From contig SKGQ01000031.1 in NCBI GenBank assembly GCA_007117515.1, positions 1 to 42,274 on the forward strand: a DNA stretch of 42,274 nucleotides. Direction: 5' to 3'. A program made the position numbers and the translations under genes. Positions within the stretch are counted from its first letter, which is position 1; each line of letters starts with the position of its first letter. Origin of the DNA: Ectothiorhodospiraceae bacterium (GTDB lineage Bacteria; Pseudomonadota; Gammaproteobacteria; Nitrococcales; Aquisalimonadaceae). Under the pieces are notes generated by a model, which saw nothing but the letters and a program-made list of their open reading frames with translations, made no database searches and had not been told where the DNA came from. This document shows, in pieces, positions 22,096 to 32,420 of the stretch.

Positions 22096-22842
22096 TCAGA
22101 AGCTGGTGAACAGCCCGCCGTTGACCGGAATATTCGCGCCGTTGATGTATTCGGCGTCGTCCGCGGCAAGGAAAACCACGGTCCGGGCAATCTCATCGGG
22201 GCGACCCATTCGCCCTGCGGGAACCTGCGCGACGATACCGTTACGCACATCTTCCGGGATGGCCGCAGTCATCTCTGTCTCGATATAGCCGGGCGAGATG
22301 GTATTCGCGGTAATGCCCTTGCGCGCACCTTCTTTCGCCAGCGCCATGCTGAAGCCATGCATGCCAGCCTTGGCCGCGGAATAATTCGATTGACCGAACT
22401 GACCGGTCTGACCGTTCACCGAGGCGATGTTGACGATCCGGCCGAAACCGCGCTCACGCATGCCTTCCACGAACTGCCGGGTGACATTGAAAACGCTATC
22501 CAGGTTGGTCCGGATCACAGCATCCCAGTTCTCCCGTGCCATCTTGTGGGCAAAGGCATCACGCGTAATCCCCGCCGCGTTTACCAGCACCTCCACGGGA
22601 CCAACCTTCTCCGTCACCTGAGCCGCCATGGTGGCGCAGGCATCGAAATCCGCCACATTGCATTCCACCCAGTCAACCTGGGTACCGGCATCCGCCAGTT
22701 CCTTCTGCCAGCCGGCAATGTTTTCGCGCTCGGCATCGACACAGGTCGTAACGACCCGGTATCCGGCTGCGGCCAGTTGCTTGCAGATCTCAGTACCGAT
22801 ACCGCCGTTTCCGCCGGTGACCAGAGCAACACGATTCGTCAT
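22096..22842 (-). CDS. phaB: Acetoacetyl-CoA reductase (NADPH)
   Basis: A 248-residue short-chain dehydrogenase making (R)-3-hydroxybutyryl-CoA, the direct monomer for PhaC. The cofactor motif is TGGNGGIG (9-16) and the catalytic residues are S141, Y154 and K158 (NYSAAKAGMHG). NAAGITRDAFAHKM is the substrate-site stretch typical of PhaB rather than FabG. It lies after phaR with its own promoter and a TGCANTGCA dyad between them. An alternative FabG role is less likely given the neighbours. Confidence 0.93.
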   Translation of the reverse strand: MTNRVALVTGGNGGIGTEICKQLAAAGYRVVTTCVDAERENIAGWQKELADAGTQVDWVECNVADFDACATMAAQVTEKVGPVEVLVNAAGITRDAFAHKMARENWDAVIRTNLDSVFNVTRQFVEGMRERGFGRIVNIASVNGQTGQFGQSNYSAAKAGMHGFSMALAKEGARKGITANTISPGYIETEMTAAIPEDVRNGIVAQVPAGRMGRPDEIARTVVFLAADDAEYINGANIPVNGGLFTSF

Positions 22843-22930
22843 GGTTGAACCCCTTGATTATTAGTTGAATAACAGCACCGACCGGCGCCCATGGTTCAGG
22901 CAGGCGGTCCGTGGAGATAGCGTCGAGAAT

Positions 22931-22943
22931 GTTGCAATGCAAC
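22931..22943. promoter_or_regulatory. GTTGCA-A-TGCAAC dyad, probable PhaR operator of phaB
   Basis: A perfect inverted repeat with six-bp arms and one central base, just downstream of the predicted phaB transcription start. That is a good position for a repressor. The gene for PhaR, a PHA-responsive repressor, is next door. Confidence 0.5.
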
Positions 22944-22954
22944 AATACACGGGC

Positions 22955-22983
22955 ACATTAAAGACAGGTGGGTCACCTGTCAA
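22955..22983 (-). promoter_or_regulatory. Predicted phaB promoter with overlapping inverted repeat
   Basis: TTGACA (22983-22978), 17 bases, TAATGT (22960-22955) on the minus strand. The dyad GACAGGTG-GGT-CACCTGTC (22963-22981) overlaps the -35 box and spacer and could be a second operator. TTGACAGGT is shared with the small RNA promoter. Confidence 0.5.
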
Positions 22984-23031
22984 CTTCCTGCCGGAGATGT
23001 TAGGCGGTCAGCGGGGAAGTGGTGGAAAGCG

Positions 23032-23577
23032 CTACTTGCCGCCCGCCTGGCGTCGCGGGCCCGGCTCCGGTTTGTCTGAGGCGGCCTGATGATCCTGTTT
23101 CGCTGCCGGTGTCCCAGCCTTCGGCGGCTCGGCACCCTTGCCTTCCTCGCCGGCGACGCCACTCATGGCACGCCACATCGCCAGATTGCGCTCGGCAATC
23201 TGGGTCAGCATGGTCATCGGGTTGCCGTCCATGAACTCACGAGTCCGCTCGCGAAAGGCCCGCTGCTGCTCGGACCACATATCCATGCTCTTTTCCAGAT
23301 AACTGGTCAGCAGGTTCTGCATGTTGCCACCGTAGGAACGGATGATCTGCGCCAGCAGGTCACTGCTGAAGATCGGCTCACCGCCCTCTTCTTCCTCACT
23401 GATGATCTGCAGCAGGATTGTCCGCGTCAGATCATCCTTGCTCTTGGCCTCGATGACCTGAAAATCCACACCATCGATAACCAGCCGCTTCACATCCGCA
23501 AGCGTAATGTAGCTGCTGATCGCCGTGTCGTAGAGGCGGCGATTCGGATACTTCTTGATGATACGAACGTCTGTCAT
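23032..23577 (-). CDS. phaR: PHA synthesis repressor PhaR
   Basis: A 181-residue protein. The N-terminal DNA-binding domain (RIIKKYPNRRLYDTAISSYI, about 4-23, through DLTRTILLQII) and the following PHB_acc domain (about 70-120) match PhaR of Cupriavidus and Paracoccus, which represses phasin and phaR genes until it binds PHA granules. The C-terminal tail (about 150-181) is Pro/Ala/Lys-rich and low in structure. TTGCAATATGC occurs 15 bases upstream of the start, suggesting autoregulation. Start 23577 is set by the conserved N-terminus. Confidence 0.92.
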   Translation of the reverse strand: MTDVRIIKKYPNRRLYDTAISSYITLADVKRLVIDGVDFQVIEAKSKDDLTRTILLQIISEEEEGGEPIFSSDLLAQIIRSYGGNMQNLLTSYLEKSMDMWSEQQRAFRERTREFMDGNPMTMLTQIAERNLAMWRAMSGVAGEEGKGAEPPKAGTPAAKQDHQAASDKPEPGPRRQAGGK

Positions 23578-23644
23578 ACCCAGTGTACTCTTGCAATATG
23601 CGTTAACGGATCGCGTCGAAACGACGCGATCCGAGCAGGCAGTC

Positions 23645-24826
23645 TCAACGTTCCACTGCCAGGGCAACGCCTTGACCACCACCAATACACAGCGTGGCCA
23701 GGCCCTTGTGGACGTCGCGCCGGGTCATTTCGTGCAACAGCGTAACCAGAACGCGAGCGCCGGACGCCCCGATCGGATGGCCGAGAGCAATGGCGCCGCC
23801 ATTGACGTTGACCTTGTCCATGTCCCACTTCATCTCGCGGGCAACCGCAAGCGCCTGAGCGGCAAAGGCCTCGTTGGCTTCCACCAGCTCCAGATCCTCG
23901 ACACTCCAGCCGGCGCGCTCCAGGCAGCGGCGACTCGCCGGCACCGGACCGGATCCCATGATGGCCGGGTCGACGCCGGCACTGGCAAAGGCCTTGATCC
24001 GGGCGATCGGCTTCAGCCCCAACGATTCGGCCTTGCTCGCCGACATTACGAGCAGGATCGCGGCGCCATCGTTGATGCCAGAAGCGTTGCCCGCAGTAAC
24101 GCTGCCGCCATCGCGTTTGAAGGCCGGCTGCAGTTTGGCCAGCCCTTCGGCGGTCACACCGCTCTTCGGATATTCGTCCTTGTCGACGATGACCGGATCA
24201 CCCTTGCGCTGAGGCACGCTGATCGGGACGATCTCGGCATCGAAATAGCCGGCCTTGATCGCCGCCTCGGCTCGCTGCTGCGAGGTTGCCGCAAGCTGAT
24301 CCTGCTCCTCCCGGGAAATCTCGTATTTTTCCGCCAGATTCTCGGCGGTCACACCCATGTGATACTGATTGAACGCGTCCCAGAGACCATCCTTGATCAT
24401 GGTGTCTTCCAGCTTCCAGTCACCCATGCGCTGGCCGGTCCGGGATCGCGGCAGTACGTGCGCCGACTGCGACATGCTTTCCTGACCGCCGGCGACCACG
24501 ACTTCCGCGTCACCCGTGGCGATGGCCTGGGCGGCCAGCTGAACGGTCTTCAGGCCGCTACCACAGACCTTGTTGATGGTCATTGCCGGCGTCGTATCCG
24601 GCAGCCCGGCCAGCAGGGTCGTCTGTCGCGCCGGATTCTGCCCCACGCCCGCTGTCAGGACCTGGCCGAGGATCACTTCGTCGACCTGATCCGGTTGCAC
24701 GCCGGTCCGCTCCAGAACGGACTTCAACACCTGTGCGCCGAGCTGGGCGCCACTCAGTGATGCCAACGCTCCATTGAAACTTCCAACCGGGCTGCGACCG
24801 GCGGCAACAATGACGACCTCTTGCAT
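23645..24826 (-). CDS. phaA: Acetyl-CoA acetyltransferase (beta-ketothiolase)
   Basis: A 393-residue biosynthetic thiolase, the standard length. C88 (NKVCGSGLK) is the acyl-enzyme nucleophile; [10 protein letters not shown] and CIGGGQG near the C-terminus hold the catalytic His and second Cys. It joins two acetyl-CoA to acetoacetyl-CoA for PhaB. The second of two nearby ATGs is used because TTGGAGAG is eight bases from it. The gene order phaA-phaR-phaB on the minus strand with phaE-phaC opposite gives a complete PHB pathway. Confidence 0.93.
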   Translation of the reverse strand: MQEVVIVAAGRSPVGSFNGALASLSGAQLGAQVLKSVLERTGVQPDQVDEVILGQVLTAGVGQNPARQTTLLAGLPDTTPAMTINKVCGSGLKTVQLAAQAIATGDAEVVVAGGQESMSQSAHVLPRSRTGQRMGDWKLEDTMIKDGLWDAFNQYHMGVTAENLAEKYEISREEQDQLAATSQQRAEAAIKAGYFDAEIVPISVPQRKGDPVIVDKDEYPKSGVTAEGLAKLQPAFKRDGGSVTAGNASGINDGAAILLVMSASKAESLGLKPIARIKAFASAGVDPAIMGSGPVPASRRCLERAGWSVEDLELVEANEAFAAQALAVAREMKWDMDKVNVNGGAIALGHPIGASGARVLVTLLHEMTRRDVHKGLATLCIGGGQGVALAVER

Positions 24827-25122
24827 GTTCATCTCTCCAATTTGCAGCGGTTCGAAACGCGCTATCGGGCTGATCCGCACCTGCCGGGGCGATCACGACG
24901 CGCCTTTCCGCCCGCTGTCTATCTGTTTGTCAGGAACCGCTTCAGCGGTCGGCAAACCGGCCAGCGCGGTGCTCCGCGAAGGTGAAATGAGATGCCTTGC
25001 CGACCGGATGTTGCGCAGCAAACGCTATTGACGCGGCGCAGCATCCCGAGTCAAGAAGATAGGCGGCAGGCGGTCGGGGTGTCAAGCAGAACCGAGCCCT
25101 GCGGGCTTGGCAGGGACTGGCC
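24827..25122. other. Intergenic region between pabB and phaA
   Basis: Both flanking genes are on the minus strand. Only the ribosome site of phaA and some short palindromes are visible. I find no clear promoter or terminator and no further gene. Confidence 0.35.
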
Positions 25123-26490
25123 TCAACCCGCGTTTGCGGCGCGCTCGGCCAACACATAAAAGGCACGTGCCTTGTCCACGGTTTCCTGGAATTCCTCGTC
25201 GACCCGCGACTCGGCGACCAGCCCGCCGCCCGCCCAGTACCGGGCGATGCCGTCATGCCAGACCGCGGTGCGGATGGCGATACTGGTATCCATGGCACCA
25301 TCGACACCGATGTAGCCGATCGCTCCGCAGTAAGGGCCGCGCTCGCGCGGCTCCAGCTCGGCGATTATTTCCATCGCCCGCCGCTTGGGCGCGCCCGTGA
25401 TCGAGCCGCCCGGAAAGCAGGCGCGCAGCAGGTCGCAGGCATCGGCGTCAGCGCGCAGGCGACCGGTGACCGTACTCACGAGATGATGCACGGTGGCATG
25501 GCTCTCGACTCGAAACAGCTCGGGCACGGAAACCGAGCCGGTCTCGCAGATCTGGCCCAGATCGTTGCGCAGCAAATCGACGATCATGACATTCTCTGAC
25601 AGGTCTTTCGGGCTCTCCCGCAGGGAACGCACCAACGCTTCGTCGCTTGCCGAATCGGCGCCACGGGGCCGGGTCCCCTTGATAGGCCGTGTTTCCACAT
25701 CGCCGTTACGCAACAGAAGGAAGCGTTCCGGGGAAATACTCAGGACCGCCGCCTCCGGCAGCAGCAGGCAGGCTCCATGTGCGGCCGGTGACAACGCACG
25801 CAGATGCAGATAGGCGTTGAGCGGATCGCCGCTGCAGGCGGCACGCAGCGGCCGCGCCAGATTCACCTGATAGCAGTCGCCATCGTGGATGTAATCCCTG
25901 ACCCGCTGGAATGCGCGTTCGTAGCCGGCACGGTCCTGCTCCGGCGTAACCGCGTCCAGGCCGAAGCCGGGCAGATCCGGCGGCTCGGTCGCCAGCAGGG
26001 CCTCCATGCGCGAGGGGGTCATGGGTGATTCCGGCAGGAACGCCAGCCAGGCCTGACGCTCGACATGGTCCAGCACCAGAGCCCAGTCATGCAGGCCCAC
26101 CACCATGTCCGGAACGCCGGCGCCGGGGCGGGACTGACGTTGGAGCCGCTGACAGGAATAACCGAGCTCGTAGCCAAAATACCCCACCGCACCGCCGGCG
26201 AACGGTCCACGCACAGCCTGCCGGGGCCAGCGGGCGAGCCGTTCCTGCAGCACCCGCAGCGGGTCGCCCGTGAGCACCGACTGCGCACCCCGCCTGGGTT
26301 TCAGCCGAACCTGGCCATGAGCCGCGACCAGCACCTCGGCTGGCTCGGCAACCAACACGTCGTAACGACCCAGATCGATCGCCGGTCGACCGGAATCGAG
26401 CCATTGCAGACGTGACAGCCCTGCCAGTTGCCGAAAGGCACGGACCGGATCAGGCTGATAGGGCAAGGCATGATAGGAAAAAGCTGACAT
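25123..26490 (-). CDS. pabB: Aminodeoxychorismate synthase component I
   Basis: A 455-residue chorismate-utilising enzyme. The motif RPIKGTRPRG with K271 is specific to PabB (the lysine forms the covalent intermediate); anthranilate synthase has Ala at this position. DLLRNDLGQI, FPGGSITGAPK and the C-terminal GGGLVAESRVDEEF are the active-site segments. Together with PabA (not in the window) it makes 4-amino-4-deoxychorismate for folate. The start at 26490 follows GAGGAA; the in-frame upstream ATG at 26547 has none. Confidence 0.93.
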   Translation of the reverse strand: MSAFSYHALPYQPDPVRAFRQLAGLSRLQWLDSGRPAIDLGRYDVLVAEPAEVLVAAHGQVRLKPRRGAQSVLTGDPLRVLQERLARWPRQAVRGPFAGGAVGYFGYELGYSCQRLQRQSRPGAGVPDMVVGLHDWALVLDHVERQAWLAFLPESPMTPSRMEALLATEPPDLPGFGLDAVTPEQDRAGYERAFQRVRDYIHDGDCYQVNLARPLRAACSGDPLNAYLHLRALSPAAHGACLLLPEAAVLSISPERFLLLRNGDVETRPIKGTRPRGADSASDEALVRSLRESPKDLSENVMIVDLLRNDLGQICETGSVSVPELFRVESHATVHHLVSTVTGRLRADADACDLLRACFPGGSITGAPKRRAMEIIAELEPRERGPYCGAIGYIGVDGAMDTSIAIRTAVWHDGIARYWAGGGLVAESRVDEEFQETVDKARAFYVLAERAANAG

Positions 26491-26655
26491 CGTTCCTCGG
26501 ATCTGGAGACTGGCATCCGCAGCAGCGCGATGCGCGGCCACAGACATCGCGCCAGCGGTGCGCGGCGACGCGCAGCAACCGTCAAAACCCGTGCCGGCGA
26601 CTCGCGCTAGTCTCGAACACAGTCTGATGCGCCGGCCGACAGGAGGTAGCAGAGC

Positions 26656-28371
26656 ATGGCCGACAACGTCGCAGATGCCAAGACAGCTTACTCACAACAG
26701 CCCTGGCGAAAGGTATATGCCAGCGACATCTCGCCCGACTTCGAGGCGCTGCCCGATGCCAACCTGGGCGCGCTGATCCGCCACAGCGGGCAGCGTTTTG
26801 GCGACCGCACGGCCTTCACCACCTGCCTGGACAACGGGCTCAGCGGCTCACTGAGCTTCGCCGAGGTCGAGCGCCTGTCCGACCAGTTCGCCCATTTCCT
26901 GCTCAGCGAACTCGGGCTGGAACCAGGAGACCGGATTGCAATCCAGATGCCGAACTGTCTGGCCTACCCTCTAGCCGCCTTCGGTGTGCTCAAAGCGGGA
27001 CTGGTACTGGTCAACGTCAACCCGTTGTACACCGCACCGGAGATGCAACAGCAACTGAAGGACAGCGGTGCCCGCGCCCTTGTACTCATTGACCTGTTCG
27101 CCGAAAAGCTCGAAGCGGGCCTGGACCGGACCGATGTGGAGCATGTCATCCTGGCCGGCGTTGCCGACCTCTTCCCTCTGCTGTCGCGAGCGCTGATTCG
27201 CACGGTGCTGATGCTGAAACGTGAGTTGCCAGCCCCTGGACGGCCAGTCATCCGATTCATGCGGGCACTGGAGCTTGGCCGGACGCATCTGGGTGGCGCC
27301 CTGCCCGAACCGGACAGCGAGGCGCTCGCCGCGCTGCAATACACCGGCGGCACCACGGGCGTACCCAAGGGCGCCATGCTGAGCCATGCCAATCTGCTGG
27401 CCAATTTGTCGCAGATCCAGGCGATCGCTCGCCCGGCACTGCGGGACCAGGGAGAGACGGTGCTGACGGCGCTGCCGCTCTATCACATCTTTGCCTTCAG
27501 TTTTAACCTGCTCGTTTTCTACATGAATGGTGCGCACAATGTCCTCTGCCCCTCGCCGCGGCCGCCATCGAAACTGCGCAAGGCCTTCGAAAAGTATCCG
27601 GTGACGAAGTTCTCCGGCGTCAATCTACTGTTCCGCGGCCTGCTCAAGGAGGACTGGTTTCGCAATCACCCGCCCGCCATCGACATGAGCATCGCCGGCG
27701 GTACCGCCCTGCACGAAGCGGTTGCCGAGGAATGGCAGCAAGTCGTCGGTAGCCCGATCTGCGAGGGCTACGGTCTGTCGGAAAGCAGCCCCGTGGTTAG
27801 CGCCAATCAGCCCAGTGGCGAAATTCGGCTCGGCACCATCGGCCTGCCGGTACCTGGTACCGAAATCCTCATTCTCGATGATGAGGGCTCGGTGGTCCCA
27901 CCCGGAGAGGAAGGCGAACTGGCGGTGCGCGGCCCCCAGCTTTTCTCGGGCTATTGGCAACAGGAGGAGGAGACGCGCAACGCGATCCGCGACGGTTGGT
28001 TCCTGACCGGCGACATGGCCTGCATGAATGAAGACGGTTTCCTGCGCATCGTAGATCGCAAGAAGGACATGATCGACGTCGGTGGCTTCAATGTGTACCC
28101 GAATGAAGTTGAGCAGGCGCTGGAACGTCACCCGGGCATCGACGAGGCGGCGGTGGTCGGGCATCGCGACGAGGAGGGCAACGAATGCGTGCTTGCCTTC
28201 GTCGTGCGCAATGATTCGGCGCTGGATGAGGATATGGTGCGAGCACATGCCCGCGACAATCTGACTGGCTACAAGCGACCGCAACAGATCGTATTTCGTG
28301 ACGAATTGCCCAAGACCTCGGTAGGAAAGGTGTTGCGCAAGACGCTACGCGACGAGGTGAGCAGCGGCTGA
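26656..28371 (+). CDS. fadD: Long-chain acyl-CoA synthetase (FadD-like)
   Basis: A 571-residue adenylate-forming ligase activating fatty acids to CoA esters. The P-loop is YTGGTTGVPKGA (229-240); GYGLSESSP and GWFLTGDMACMNEDGFLRIVDRKKD are the A5 and A7-A8 motifs; the A10 lysine is in KTSVGKVLRK near the C-terminus. AGGAGGT lies eight bases before the ATG. It overlaps the patatin gene (TGATG), so released fatty acids may be activated by its product. Confidence 0.9.
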   Translation: MADNVADAKTAYSQQPWRKVYASDISPDFEALPDANLGALIRHSGQRFGDRTAFTTCLDNGLSGSLSFAEVERLSDQFAHFLLSELGLEPGDRIAIQMPNCLAYPLAAFGVLKAGLVLVNVNPLYTAPEMQQQLKDSGARALVLIDLFAEKLEAGLDRTDVEHVILAGVADLFPLLSRALIRTVLMLKRELPAPGRPVIRFMRALELGRTHLGGALPEPDSEALAALQYTGGTTGVPKGAMLSHANLLANLSQIQAIARPALRDQGETVLTALPLYHIFAFSFNLLVFYMNGAHNVLCPSPRPPSKLRKAFEKYPVTKFSGVNLLFRGLLKEDWFRNHPPAIDMSIAGGTALHEAVAEEWQQVVGSPICEGYGLSESSPVVSANQPSGEIRLGTIGLPVPGTEILILDDEGSVVPPGEEGELAVRGPQLFSGYWQQEEETRNAIRDGWFLTGDMACMNEDGFLRIVDRKKDMIDVGGFNVYPNEVEQALERHPGIDEAAVVGHRDEEGNECVLAFVVRNDSALDEDMVRAHARDNLTGYKRPQQIVFRDELPKTSVGKVLRKTLRDEVSSG

Positions 28372-29384
28372 TGCGATCCTCTCTGTTGCACCGGGTTCTG
28401 GGCTCACTGCGGCCACCACGGACGCGGCGCCTGTCGCTTGCCCTTCAGGGCGGCGGCAGCCACGGTGCTTTCAGCTGGGGAGTACTGGATCGCCTGCTGG
28501 AAGAGGATATCCAGATCGATGGCCTCAGTGGCGCCAGCGCCGGCGCGCTGAACGCGGCAGCGGTGGTCGATGGCTGGTCGCGGGACGGCCGCGATGGCGC
28601 GCGCGAGGCCCTGGCGAGACTCTGGCAAACGATCAGCCGCACGCTGCAGACCACGCCGGCCAGAAGCACGCCACTGGACCATCTGCTGTCGGGCTGGAAC
28701 CGGGATCTTTCGCCCGGCTTTCTGTTCCTGAACCGACTGACCAACATGGCCTCGCCCTACGAACTGAACCCGTCCGGCTACAACCCGATCATCAGCATCG
28801 TCGAGAGCACATTCGACATGCAGCGCCTGAACCGCCGCGAGGGCCCTCGCCTGTTCGTGTCGATGACCGATGTCCGCACCGGCGAACTGGTGTTGCGCCA
28901 CAATGGCAACATCGACGCAAGGGTTCTGGCCGCCTCGGCCTGCCTGCCGCTGCTGTTCCAGGCTGTGGAAATCGATGGCCGACCCTACTGGGATGGCGGC
29001 TACACCGGAAATCCAGCCCTCTATCCGCTGCTGTTCGAATGCCGCGCAAAGGACATCTACCTGGTGCAGTTCACCCCCGGCGATTGCGGACAGGCGCCGC
29101 GCCGGGTGAATGACATCGTCGCCCGTGCCAGGGAAATCGCCTTCCACGCCAACCTGTCACGTGAGCGGGCCTTCATAGAGCTGTTACAGCAACAGGGAGC
29201 GGGCTGGCGCAGGTTCGGGCAAAAACGCTTGCGCCTGCATGCCATCGAGGCCGGCGAGAGCATGCAAGGGCTCGGCAGTTCCAGTCGACTGAACACCGAA
29301 TGGGGCTTTGTTACCCATCTACGCGATCTGGGCCGTGAACACATGGATGCATGGCTTCGCGAGCGGGCCGGACGCAAGTCCTGA
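28371..29384 (+). CDS. Patatin-like phospholipase
   Basis: A 337-residue patatin domain hydrolase. Oxyanion loop LQGGGSHGAF (25-34), nucleophile S56 in GASAG and catalytic D208 in the DGG motif form the Ser-Asp dyad. There is no clear signal peptide, so it is probably a cytoplasmic or membrane-associated lipid acyl hydrolase. It starts at the last base of the acyl-CoA synthetase stop codon, indicating coupled expression. A role in PHA or lipid turnover is possible but not shown. Confidence 0.87.
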   Translation: MRSSLLHRVLGSLRPPRTRRLSLALQGGGSHGAFSWGVLDRLLEEDIQIDGLSGASAGALNAAAVVDGWSRDGRDGAREALARLWQTISRTLQTTPARSTPLDHLLSGWNRDLSPGFLFLNRLTNMASPYELNPSGYNPIISIVESTFDMQRLNRREGPRLFVSMTDVRTGELVLRHNGNIDARVLAASACLPLLFQAVEIDGRPYWDGGYTGNPALYPLLFECRAKDIYLVQFTPGDCGQAPRRVNDIVARAREIAFHANLSRERAFIELLQQQGAGWRRFGQKRLRLHAIEAGESMQGLGSSSRLNTEWGFVTHLRDLGREHMDAWLRERAGRKS

Positions 29385-29470
29385 AACGGCGCCGCATGAT
29401 ATCCTTGCGCGGTTTTCCGAAGTGCCGGACGGCAAGACCGTCGGGCCACACTGAGTGAGGAACCTGATCC

Positions 29471-30208
29471 ATGGCAGGCCATAGCAAATGGGCCAATATC
29501 CAGCATCGCAAGAAAGCCCAGGACGCCAAGCGCGGCAAGATCTTTACCCGCATGATTCGAGAAATCACCGTCGCCGCGCGCATGGGCGACCCGGACCCGG
29601 CCGCCAACCCGAGGCTGCGGCTGGCCGTCGACCGGGCGCTGTCGGTGAACATGCCCAAGGACAATATCGACCGGGCGATCAAGCGTGCCTCGGGCCAGGA
29701 AGAAGGCGTGGTCTACGAGGAGATCCGCTATGAAGGTTACGGTCCGAACGGCGTTGCCGTGATGGTCGATGTGATGACCGACAATCGCAACAGGACCGTG
29801 GCCGAGGTACGTCACGCCTTTTCCAAGCACGGTGGCAACCTGGGCACGGATGGTTCGGTGGCGTTCATGTTCAGCAAGGCCGGGATTCTGAGCTATGGCC
29901 CGGACACCGACGAGGACAGCCTGATGGAGGCGGCCCTGGAGGCCGGCGCCGAGGACGTGCTGAGTCACGAGGACGGCTCATTCGAGGTGCTTACCGATCC
30001 GGAGCTGTTCATCAACGTCAAGGAAGGCCTGGTGGCGGCCGGCCTTGAACCGGCGGATGCCGAAGTGACCATGCGGCCCGCAACCACTGTGGCGGTTGGC
30101 GGCGACGAGGCCAGCGGCATGGTCAGGCTGCTGGAGGCGCTGGAGGATCTCGACGATGTGCAGCAGGTGTACAGCAATGCCGACATCGATGAAGAAGCGT
30201 ATGCCTGA
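29471..30208 (+). CDS. yebC: YebC/TACO1-family protein
   Basis: A 245-residue protein starting [14 protein letters not shown], the unmistakable YebC N-terminus, with [28 protein letters not shown] following. Proteins of this family bind ribosomes or DNA; recent work links them to relief of polyproline stalling. It precedes ruvCAB by 23 bases, the conserved arrangement. Confidence 0.94.
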   Translation: MAGHSKWANIQHRKKAQDAKRGKIFTRMIREITVAARMGDPDPAANPRLRLAVDRALSVNMPKDNIDRAIKRASGQEEGVVYEEIRYEGYGPNGVAVMVDVMTDNRNRTVAEVRHAFSKHGGNLGTDGSVAFMFSKAGILSYGPDTDEDSLMEAALEAGAEDVLSHEDGSFEVLTDPELFINVKEGLVAAGLEPADAEVTMRPATTVAVGGDEASGMVRLLEALEDLDDVQQVYSNADIDEEAYA

Positions 30209-30231
30209 GCGCGCAACACCGGGGCCCACGC

Positions 30232-30738
30232 ATGCCACGCATACTCGGAATTGACCCCGGCTCCCGCGTCACCGGCTTTGGCCTGATCGATGGCGACGGC
30301 GCCAGGGCGACGTATCTCACCAGCGGCGTGATCCGCACCGCCGGCGATTTCGCGCCCCGTCTGCGCACCATTTTTCTGGAGTTGCAGCAGGTCATCGCCG
30401 CACATGCGCCGGATGCGGTGGCAATCGAGCAGGTCTTCGTGCAACGCAATGTCGCCAGCGCGCTCAAGCTTGGCCAGGCCCGCGGCGCGGCAATCTGCGC
30501 AGCGGCGGTGCTGGACCTGCCGGTGGCCGAATATGCGGCACGCAGCATCAAGCAGGCACTGACGGGCAGCGGCGGTGCCGCCAAGGACCAGGTGCAGCAC
30601 ATGGTCCGGCATCTGCTGGCGCTGCGGGGCGCATTGCAGGAGGATGCCTCGGATGCCCTGGCGGTGGCGCTTTGCCACTCACAACAGTTGCGCCTGAGCG
30701 CCGGGCTGCAACGCGCAGCAGCGAGAGTACAGCGATGA
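30232..30738 (+). CDS. ruvC: Holliday junction resolvase RuvC
   Basis: A 168-residue endonuclease that cuts Holliday junctions at symmetric sites. The acidic catalytic set is D8 (GIDPG), E66 (AIEQVF), D138 and D141 (DASDALAVALCH). Overlaps ruvA by four bases (ATGA). Confidence 0.95.
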   Translation: MPRILGIDPGSRVTGFGLIDGDGARATYLTSGVIRTAGDFAPRLRTIFLELQQVIAAHAPDAVAIEQVFVQRNVASALKLGQARGAAICAAAVLDLPVAEYAARSIKQALTGSGGAAKDQVQHMVRHLLALRGALQEDASDALAVALCHSQQLRLSAGLQRAAARVQR

Positions 30739-31334
30739 TCGGACGGCTACGCGGGCAGTTGCTGGAGAAGGATGCACCACATCTGCTGGTCGAGGTTCAG
30801 GGCGTGGGCTACGAGTTGGACGCGCCGATGTCGACGGTGATCGAACTGCCGGCAACAGGATCCGAGGTCACCCTGCATACCCATCTGGTGGTGCGGGAGG
30901 ATGCGCAGAATCTGTACGGCTTTCTCAGCCTGACCGAGCGCAACCTGTTCCGCAGCCTGATCCGGATCAGTGGCGTGGGACCGAAAATGGCGCTGGCCCT
31001 GCTCTCGGGCATGTCCGCCGAGGATCTCATCCGTTGCGTGGAAAACCAGGACGCAGCGCTGCTGACGCGGCTACCCGGTATCGGCAAGAAGACCGCCGAG
31101 CGGCTGGTCATCGAATTGCGTGATCGAGTACGCGAACTGCCCGCGCGCACGGCGGCGCCTTCCGGGGGCCTGCAACCCGATAACGGTGATGCGCGCACCG
31201 ATGCCATAAGCGGTCTGGTCGCCCTGGGCTACAAACCCGCCGAGGCGAGCCAGCTGCTGCGCAACCTGCCCGACAACGGCCTCGCCAGCGATGAATTGAT
31301 CCGTCAGGCTCTGCAGAAATCGGTCCGCAGATAG
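30735..31334 (+). CDS. ruvA: Holliday junction branch-migration subunit RuvA
   Basis: A 199-residue protein beginning MIGRLRGQLLEK. OB-fold domain 1-64, helix-hairpin-helix motifs (GVGPKMALALL and GIGKKTAERLV, about 72-120) and the C-terminal RuvB-contact domain (about 150-199) are in order. RuvA tetramers hold the junction for RuvB. The start at 30735 overlaps the ruvC stop. Confidence 0.95.
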   Translation: MIGRLRGQLLEKDAPHLLVEVQGVGYELDAPMSTVIELPATGSEVTLHTHLVVREDAQNLYGFLSLTERNLFRSLIRISGVGPKMALALLSGMSAEDLIRCVENQDAALLTRLPGIGKKTAERLVIELRDRVRELPARTAAPSGGLQPDNGDARTDAISGLVALGYKPAEASQLLRNLPDNGLASDELIRQALQKSVRR

Positions 31335-31352
31335 CAGGAAGGTCGCCACTCC

Positions 31353-32402
31353 ATGATCGAATCAGATCGCATTGTCACCGGTGAGGCCGTCCCCGAGGAG
31401 GCCGAGCTGGATCGCGCCATCCGCCCCAGGACCCTGGCAGATTACGTCGGCCAGCCGGCGGTGCGCGAGCAACTCGAGATCTTCATCCCGGCGGCGCGGC
31501 AACGCGGCGAGGCACTGGATCATCTGCTGATCTTTGGTCCCCCGGGGCTGGGCAAGACCACCCTCGCGCATATCGTTGCCAACGAAATGGGCGTCAGTCT
31601 GCGTCAGACCTCCGGGCCGGTGCTGGAGAAGGCCGGCGACCTGGCGGCACTGCTGACCAACCTGGAACCCGGCGACGTGCTGTTCGTCGACGAAATTCAT
31701 CGTCTCAGCGCGCCGGTCGAGGAAGTGCTGTATCCGGCGATGGAGGATCAGACCATCGATATCCTCATCGGTGAGGGTCCGACGGCGCGTTCCATCCGCA
31801 TCGATCTGCCGCCCTTCACGCTGGTCGGCGCGACCACCCGCGCCGGGCTGTTGACCTCACCGCTGCGCGACCGCTTCGGCATCGTGCAACGGCTTGAATA
31901 CTACGATGAGGCAGACCTGACTTCGATCGTGCTGCGCTCCGCTGGACTGATGAAGCTGATCATCGACGACGACGGCGCCCGCGAAGTGGCGCGCCGCTCC
32001 CGGGGTACGCCGCGCATTGCCAACCGGCTGCTACGACGGGTCCGGGACGTGGCGGAGATCCGCGGCGATGGCCGGGTCACCATGGCAATCGCCGACCAGG
32101 CAATGCGCCTGCTGAAGGTCGACGACAACGGCTTTGATAGCCAGGATCGACGTTTGCTGCTGGCGATCATGGACAAGTTCGATGGTGGTCCGGTCGGTCT
32201 CGACAATCTGGCGGCGGCCATTGGTGAGGAGCGCCACACCATCGAGGAAGTGGTGGAGCCATTCCTGATCCAGCAGGGCTTCATGATGCGCACGCCGCGT
32301 GGTCGCATGGCAACGCGAACCGCCTATCAGCATTTTGGCCGGGTTCCACCGCAGCGTCCGGAAGTCGATCTGTTCGACCCGCCCGGTGAGCAGCGCAGCT
32401 AG
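31353..32402 (+). CDS. ruvB: Holliday junction branch-migration motor RuvB
   Basis: A 349-residue AAA+ ATPase. Walker [11 protein letters not shown] (61-70), Walker B VDEIH (about 112-116), sensor 1 GATTRAG and the winged-helix C-terminus ([16 protein letters not shown]) are all present. It drives branch migration on RuvA-bound junctions. It begins 18 bases after ruvA. Confidence 0.96.
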   Translation: MIESDRIVTGEAVPEEAELDRAIRPRTLADYVGQPAVREQLEIFIPAARQRGEALDHLLIFGPPGLGKTTLAHIVANEMGVSLRQTSGPVLEKAGDLAALLTNLEPGDVLFVDEIHRLSAPVEEVLYPAMEDQTIDILIGEGPTARSIRIDLPPFTLVGATTRAGLLTSPLRDRFGIVQRLEYYDEADLTSIVLRSAGLMKLIIDDDGAREVARRSRGTPRIANRLLRRVRDVAEIRGDGRVTMAIADQAMRLLKVDDNGFDSQDRRLLLAIMDKFDGGPVGLDNLAAAIGEERHTIEEVVEPFLIQQGFMMRTPRGRMATRTAYQHFGRVPPQRPEVDLFDPPGEQRS

Positions 32403-32420
32403 GCAGGCGGAGAAGGCAGC

